In this document: positions 58,305-64,000 of the stretch, piece by piece
Layout of the letters: every line of letters begins with the position of its first letter
Position numbering within the stretch: the first letter of the stretch is position 1
Position numbers and translations under genes: made by a program
DNA from: Arion vulgaris
Taxonomy: Eukaryota; Mollusca; Gastropoda; Stylommatophora; Arionidae
Direction of reading: 5' to 3'
Length of the DNA stretch: 64,000 bases
NCBI GenBank assembly: GCA_020796225.1
Contig: CM036756.1
Location: 51,130,363-51,194,362, forward strand
The notes under the pieces: model-generated
Told to the model about the DNA's origin: nothing
Database searches by the model: none
What the model saw: the letters and a program-made list of their open reading frames with translations, nothing else

Positions 58305-61300
58305 CATCATCATGAAGGTGCATATCCTTTATAGGACGTTGCTCTCTTTGCAGCACATCTGAAATTCACTCTGTCTCTTGCCAATTCACCCACTTCGTCG
58401 ATGGTCATGTTCATGGTTTCTTTAATATCTTGTAGCCATCTTCTTCTTGGTCTGCCTCTGCGTCCTGGGACCCTGCCCTCTAGTATTGTTCTTTCCAGGC
58501 CATCGTGACGCTTGATGTGACCAAAGTATGTACTTTTTCTGTATAGTATGTTGTTTATCAGCCAATTCTCTTTAACGTTTAGTTCTTTCCGGACATCAGT
58601 GTTCTTTCTTTTTTCTGTCCATGGTATTCTAGGATCTTTCTGTAGCATTTAGTTTCGAAGGACTTGATTACCGTTCTTAATTTTTGTGTAATAGTCCATA
58701 ATTCACAACCATAAGTAGCCACTGGGAAAATGCGTACTCTCAATATTTTTAATTTTAGTATTTTGCTGGTGCTTTACCACATGTTCTTCATTGTGTTCAA
58801 CTTCTTGATTGCTATTGCCAAATTTTTTTTAGATCTCTTTGGAGCAGTCACCGTTATTGTTAATTATTGAGCCCAGATATTCGTAGCTCTCTACACATTG
58901 GAGTTCTTCATTGTTTACTTGGATGTTAGGTGAGCCTTTTGCTTTGTTAGTTGACATGATTTTTGTTTTTGTGTATTCAAATATAGATGTTGGTCTTCAC
59001 TATGTTTCTTGGTCGCCATGATTAGGTTTTCCAAACCCTCTTTGCTGGTGGATAATAATACTGTATCGTCTGCGTATCTAAGCTCTGGTATGTATTTGCC
59101 GCCTATAGTGAGAGGGTCGTAATTCACATAGTTGGCATCGTCCTTTACATTCCTCATGATGTTCTCCGCATATATGTTGAATAAGTATGGTGACAAAATA
59201 CATCCCTGTCCTAGCCCCCTTTTGAATCTCGAACCATTCAGCTATTTCACCTCCTATTTTAATGGTTGCCTGTTGTTCGTGGTATAGAGATTCTATGAGT
59301 TGTATTATGTGTGTTGGAAAGTGCATGTCTTTCATGATGTTTCACATTTTCTGATGTTGTATATGGTCGAAAACCTTGCTATAGTCTATGAAACATGCAT
59401 GTAGGTCTATGTTGTATTCTCTGCATTTCTCGATAATGAGTCTCATGGTTAAGATATGATCTCTAGTGCCTCTACCTCTTCTGAAACCTGCTTGTGTTTC
59501 GTGTATTTCATCTTCTAATTTTTGTTCCATCCTCTTCATTATGATTTTTAGTAGGAGTTTGCTGGCGTGACTTATAAGGGCAATAGTTCTGTAGTTGGTG
59601 CATAGTTTCATGTTTCCTTCTTTGGAATAGGTATAAATACTGATCTTTTCCATTCCTTTGGCCAGGAGGAGCTATTCCATATCTTTGTGCACAATTTATG
59701 ATATACCCGAACACTGGCCTCCCCACCTGCTTGAATCAATTCCGCTGGTATATCATCGCACCTGGTGACTTCCTCTCTTCAGAATTTTGATGGCCAGGCG
59801 CACTTCACCCAACATGGGCTCTGGTTCTGTATCTTCGCTTTCTGTTGTTATCATATGTGGATTTTTAGATGTGTCTTCAAACATGTTTCTGCAGTACTCA
59901 CGCCATCTTTCTAGTACATCTTTCTTTTCTGTTAATGTTTTGTCGTTGTTATCGTTTATGACTTGTATTGATGGGCTGAAGTCACGTGTCATTATATTAA
60001 TTTCGTTGTACATTTCTCTCTCTTTCCCTTGTTTTCTTAATTCATCAATTTTATTGCATGAGGTGAACTATGTGTTGTTTCTTGTCTTTTCAGATTTCTT
60101 TCTTGACTTCTCTTGAGCAGTTTTTATATTCAGTGCTATTTCGTTTTAACCCCGTTTGTTTTAGCTTTCTTCTTTCTTCAATTATCTTCAGTGTTTTTTT
60201 AGTTATGTAGACCTGTTTCTTGTATACTTTCAGGGTATGATGTTTTGTGCTGTGGAAGTAATATATCTCTTGCCTGTGTTGCCAGTTCGTCAGGTGTCAT
60301 GTCCTCTTGAGCCGCCACAAGTATGTCAAATTTGTTTTGTATTTCTATGTTGTATTCTAGTGGAATGGCATTTGTATCAAAACGTATAGGACCAGCTGCT
60401 TTCTTTGTTGTCTTCAGTCTTAATTTAAACTCTGCCACCAACAGTTCATGGTCGGAGTCACAATCTGCTCCGGGTAGTGTCTTTACTGATAGAATACCTG
60501 TTATATATCTTCTTTGGACCAAGATGTAATCTATTTAGTTTCTGGTGTTGCCATCTGGTGAGGTCCAGGTGTATAGTCTTCTTGGATGTTGCCTGCTTGG
60601 GGTGTTTGTAATGGAGAGATTATTTTCTAGGCAGAATTCAATTAGTTTTGTGCCTCTTTCGTTTCGTTATCCTATACTGAAAGGACCTTTTATCTTTTCC
60701 TCTTCTTCAGCTGTTTCCTTGCCAACCTTGGCGTTGAAATCACCCATTACGATCAGGATGTCTCTGTTGCCAACTTTATCTATTGCTCCTTGTAAATTTG
60801 TATGGAATTCGTCGATCTCGTCATCATGAGCTGTGGTTGTTGGGGCGTATGCTTGTATTATTGTAATCTTTCTATTTCTTGTCTGTAATCTCATCATGAT
60901 GAGTCGGTCGTTGATAGGTTTGTAACCAAGTAGTGTTGTGGATATTTTCTTTGCCAAAATGAAACCGACTCCACTCTGTTCACTTTTGCCTTCCTGAGTA
61001 TATTACTGTGTCACCTGTTGAGGTTTTAAAGTGCCCTGGCCAGCCCATCTGTGCTCGGTTATTCCAAGTACAGGTGTTTTCGTTCTCTCCATCTCATTGC
61101 AATTCATGTGGACTTTGCCATGGTAAAGACTCCTTACATTCCATGTTCCTATTCTCAATTTCTTCCGTAGTCTAATGGCAGGTCTTTCCGCAGTAAGACA
61201 GTCGGGCTTTTGGCCGTCATCACATTTGCTTGTACTTGATCTGCCATCTTTCTCTTCTCCAGTTCGCAGAATTGGTCTGACTAGCCTGGGACACGCCATT

Positions 61301-61310
61301 AGATCATTGA
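58305..61310 (-). mobile_element. RTE LINE copy F, near full length (3.0 kb)
   Basis: Bounded by perfect 11-bp duplications GAATTAATAAT (58294-58304 and 61311-61321). ORF2 starts at ATG 61297-61299, about 11 nt from the 5' end: MACPRLVRPILRTGEEKD, then endonuclease IGTWNVRSLYHGK, GITEHRWAGQG, IIQAYAPTTTAHDDE, LIVMGDFNAKVGKE, ADCDSDHELLVAEFKL; reverse transcriptase WKRSVFIPIPKKGN, HETQAGFRRGRGTRDHI, MSPYLFNIYAENIM, RYADDTVLLSTSKE (near 59070); tail [28 protein letters not shown]. The 3' end is a CATCATCATG run (ATGATG on the coding strand). Several shifts and stops (for example near 61010, 60535, 59750, 59220) make it inactive. It is the intact-outline reference for copy B. Confidence 0.93.
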
Positions 61311-61321
61311 GAATTAATAAT

Positions 61322-61628
61322 ACATATTTTAAAATAAATTATTTGTGTGATTTTGTGATCGAATAATCATTTTAAATTTTAATTCTGCATTGTAATTCAT
61401 CTTATGCCAGTCTTACACGATTCACTTTTTCATCAATGTTCTATTTCATGCATATAATCATTTGAAAATTGACCACGTATTACAGAAATATATATCAATT
61501 TTCTATATCAAAGTTAAAATAGAGCATGTGGGAGGGGGCGTTGGCAAACTGTTATAATGTGGAGAGGGTGTTACAAAGTTTATGTTGTGCAAAGTGGGCG
61601 GTGGGTCGAAAATGTTTGGGAATCTATG
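61322..61628 (+). mobile_element. hAT-like element, right half
   Basis: After the second GAATTAATAAT, AT-rich filler leads to GGGAGGGGGCGTT, GTGCAAAGTGGGCGGTGGGTCG and GTTTGGGAATC, matching the far end of the short element at 56.5 kb. With 58160-58293 it forms one element of roughly 440 bp split by RTE copy F. Confidence 0.6.
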
Positions 61629-61629
61629 A

Positions 61630-62084
61630 TCTAATCACTTTGTCACGGAGACCACTTAATGAGATTTCCAGTTACAGTTCATGATTCTCTTTACATAATT
61701 GATTGATTGGTACTCATCATCATTGCACTTGGGTGAGTAACTATGTGTGTCCCGATCTCTCTCTTACACAGGAAGATCTCAGCTGCAGTACACGAACTCC
61801 GTAGCACCAGCGAGGGTCCCCGGTGTAATTTTTGAAGATGGGGAAGATATTTTTGTAGGAATTTTTATTTTTAATCTTTTCTAATGTATTTTGCCCGGGC
61901 AGCTGATTTCCAGCTTGCTCTACTCGATTTTGAACTGCCAGGGTTCTTTCAAGGCTCAAATTGAACACGGGATCTACGTTTTATCGTCCGTCTCTGATAG
62001 GACTAGGAACTCGATCAGGGATCACTGGAAAAATATCCAGATGTCTTCACGATGGCTTCAGATGAATCCCTCGATTCTCTTTAC
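61630..62084. other. Spacer without recognised features
   Basis: Unique sequence; the first 62-kb repeat unit starts within TCGATTCTCTTTACAAG. No gene called. Confidence 0.6.
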
Positions 62085-63045
62085 AAGTATTGTTTAATTA
62101 GATTACTTCTACACAGTCCATGATTCTTTTTACAAGTATTGTTTAATTAGATTACTTCTGCATAGTCCATGATTCTCTTTACAAGTATTGTTTAATTAGA
62201 TTACTTCTGCAGTCCATGATTCTCTTTACAAGTATTGTTTAATTAGATTACTTCTGCACAGTCCATGATTCTCTTTACAAGTATTGTTTAATTAGATTAC
62301 TTCTGCACAGTCCATGATTCTCTTTACAAGTATTGTTTAATTAGATTACTTCTGCAGTCCATGATTCTCTTTACAAGTATTGTTTAATTAGATTACTTCT
62401 GCACAGTCCATGATTCTCTTTACAAGTATTGTTTAATTAGATTACTTCTGCACAGTCCATGATTCTCTTTACAAGTATTGTTTAATTAGATTACTTCTGC
62501 ACAGTCCATGATTCTCTTTACAAGTATTGTTTAATTAGATTACTTCTGCACAGTCCATGATTCTCTTTACAAGTATTGTTTAATTAGATTACTTCTGCAG
62601 TCCATGATTCTCTTTACAAGTATTGTTTAATTAGATTACTTCTGCAGTCCATGATTCTCTTTACAAGTATTGTTTAATTAGATTACTTCTGCACAGTCCA
62701 TGATTCTCTTTACAAGTATTGTTTAATTAGATTACTTCTGCACAGTCCATGATTCTCTTTACAAGTATTGTTTAATTAGATTACTTCTGCACAGTCCATG
62801 ATTCTCTTTACAAGTATTGTTTAATTAGATTACTTCTGCAGTCCATGATTCTCTTTACAAGTATTGTTTAATTAGATTACTTCTGCAGTCCATGATTCTC
62901 TTTACAAGTATTGTTTAATTAGATTACTTCTGCAGTCCATGATTCTCTTTACAAGTATTGTTTAATTAGATTACTTCTGCACAGTCCATGATTCTCTTTA
63001 CAAGTATTGTTTAATTAGATTACTTCTGCACTCCATGATTCTCTT
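62085..63045. repeat. 49/46-bp minisatellite, about 20 copies
   Basis: Unit TTCTCTTTACAAGTATTGTT, TAATTAGATTACTTCTGCAC, AGTCCATGA. About a third of the copies lack CAC/ACA before AGTCC and are 46 bp. The two length forms are interspersed, so gain or loss of three bases was spread by exchange. Confidence 0.95.
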
Positions 63046-63104
63046 TACCAGAATGGTATGCAAGTTTGTTTTTCTGCTATCTTTCAGTCAGTTCCATGAC
63101 AAAT

Positions 63105-63655
63105 AAACACAAGACAATTGCACACAGGAGAATTTCACACAAGACAACTGAACACATCGAAAACTGAATACATGGCAAACTGAACACATGAACAACTGAA
63201 CACATGGACAATTGAACACACAGACAACTGAACACAATGACTACTGAACACTTAGACAACTGAACACATAGACAACGGCACACATAGACAACTTTACATA
63301 TAGACAACTATACACATAGACATTGTACGCATAGACAACTGAACACACAGACAACTGAACGCAGAGAGAATTGAACACATAAACAACTGCACACCTATAC
63401 AACTGAATACGTAGACAACGGAACACATCGACAAATGAACACAATGACAATTGAGCACATAGACAACTGAACACATAGAGAACTGAACACATGGAGAACT
63501 GAAAACATACCCAACTGCACAAATATACAACTGCACACATAGATAACTGCACAAACAGACAACTGCACATATAGACAACTGCACACATATGTAATTGCAC
63601 ACATCGACAACTGCACACACAGACAACTGTACACATCGACAACTGTACACATAAA
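63105..63655. repeat. 18-bp degenerate minisatellite, about 30 copies
   Basis: Unit CACATAGACAACTGAACA with frequent substitutions. Because 18 is a multiple of three, a 155-codon frame stays open on the minus strand, giving a six-residue C/V-rich repeat (AVVYVC, VQLSMC). I treat this as a by-product. Confidence 0.92.
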
Positions 63656-63722
63656 TGGTTTCTGTGGCTCACTGGTAAAGCAGACTCCTCATTCTGCCCC
63701 TCATGCATCCAGTTCTACCTGT
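63656..63722 (+). other. Possible tRNA-like SINE head
   Basis: TGGCTCACTGGTAAAGC is a good A-box match. A B box is expected near 63712 but reads CAGTTCTACC, a poor match. Weak. Confidence 0.25.
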
Positions 63723-63726
63723 ATAA

Positions 63727-64000
63727 AGAGTAACTCCAAACTGCTTAAATCACTGGATCGATTCAACATCTATTTTAGCGTCTTCATCCAACAGACAGTC
63801 GCGAAGAGAAGAAGAACATCCACCTTATTCATCTTCAACTCCCAACAATCGATGCTGTTGGTGCAAGTCTTCCCGCTCTCTCATTGCTGCAAACACCTGC
63901 ATGCCCAGGACAGTAGATCTACGTATGCCTCTGGAGGTTAGAAACTTATATAGACGACATCCACTCATACCGAAACTTGACCTTTTAGATCTTGTGAACC
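63727..64000 (+). CDS. Open frame running off the right edge, unknown product
   Basis: From the codon after TAA (63724-63726) the frame stays open for 91 codons to the last base of the window. It reads RVTPNCLNHWIDSTSI, a polar Ser/Glu-rich stretch (SRREEEHPPYSSS), NNRCCWCKSSRSLIAANTC and MPRTVDLRMPLEVRNLYRRH. Codon content looks less AT-biased than the surroundings. There is no ATG before residue 59, so if coding it is an exon continuing beyond the window. The cysteine cluster RCCWC could be part of a metal-binding site. I recognise no family; chance openness is possible. Confidence 0.3.

Noticed and set aside
63241..63708. 155-codon minus-strand cysteine/valine-rich repeat protein
   Set aside because: By-product of an 18-bp degenerate array (six codons per unit). 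Other frames are open too and there is no signal peptide or conserved end.

Overview
This window is animal nuclear DNA. It is AT-rich and dominated by tandem arrays and decayed transposable elements. The mix of RTE-type LINEs, an RNase H-bearing I-clade LINE, tRNA-derived SINEs, a Tc1/mariner relative with a very long second D-to-E spacing, and a LicD-type gene suggests a lophotrochozoan, most likely a gastropod mollusc. That placement is inference; no marker gene is present. I see one convincing host gene, a LicD/fukutin-related nucleotidyltransferase on the minus strand at 27.5-28.3 kb, plus an open reading frame running off the right edge and a possible coding exon near 6.6-7.0 kb.

Layout. 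0-1.1 kb: a 15-bp array abuts the 3' end of an RTE LINE (-). 2.4-6.5 kb: a broken I-clade LINE (+), split by a 47-bp and a 41-bp minisatellite. 7.9-8.5 kb: a 44-bp minisatellite whose first copies are inverted. 8.5-23.3 kb: a second I-clade LINE (+), split in its coding sequence by about 11 kb of a 25-bp satellite and about 0.9 kb of a 45-bp satellite. 23.4-27.1 kb: a SINE-like repeat and four minisatellites. 27.5-28.3 kb: the LicD gene. 28.7-31.9 kb: an RTE LINE (+) interrupted by an unclassified 1.6-kb element. 32.3-39.9 kb: a 49-bp satellite of about 5.5 kb and a related 44-bp array, with two 249-bp SINE copies in opposite orientation around the 49-bp array. 40-45.7 kb: an AT-rich 10-bp repeat, a complete but broken mariner-type transposon, then 47-bp and 34-bp arrays. 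46-49.6 kb: an RTE LINE (+) with a piggyBac-like insertion in its reading frame. 51.2-53.5 kb: a second copy of the unclassified element, a minisatellite and a SINE. 55-61.6 kb: RTE fragments, hAT-like short elements, and a nearly complete 3.0-kb RTE (-) nested inside one of them. 62-63.7 kb: two more minisatellites.

Two themes stand out. First, tandem arrays fill roughly 40 percent of the window (hand sum), many with unit lengths of 41-49 bp. Second, several elements are nested so cleanly that insertion order can be read from target-site duplications (RTE into a hAT-like element; the unclassified element into RTE; a TTAA element into RTE). The most striking case is the 25-bp satellite, whose founder unit is a stretch of LINE codons still in place at its left edge. 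No operons, CRISPR arrays, rRNA genes or canonical tRNA genes were seen.
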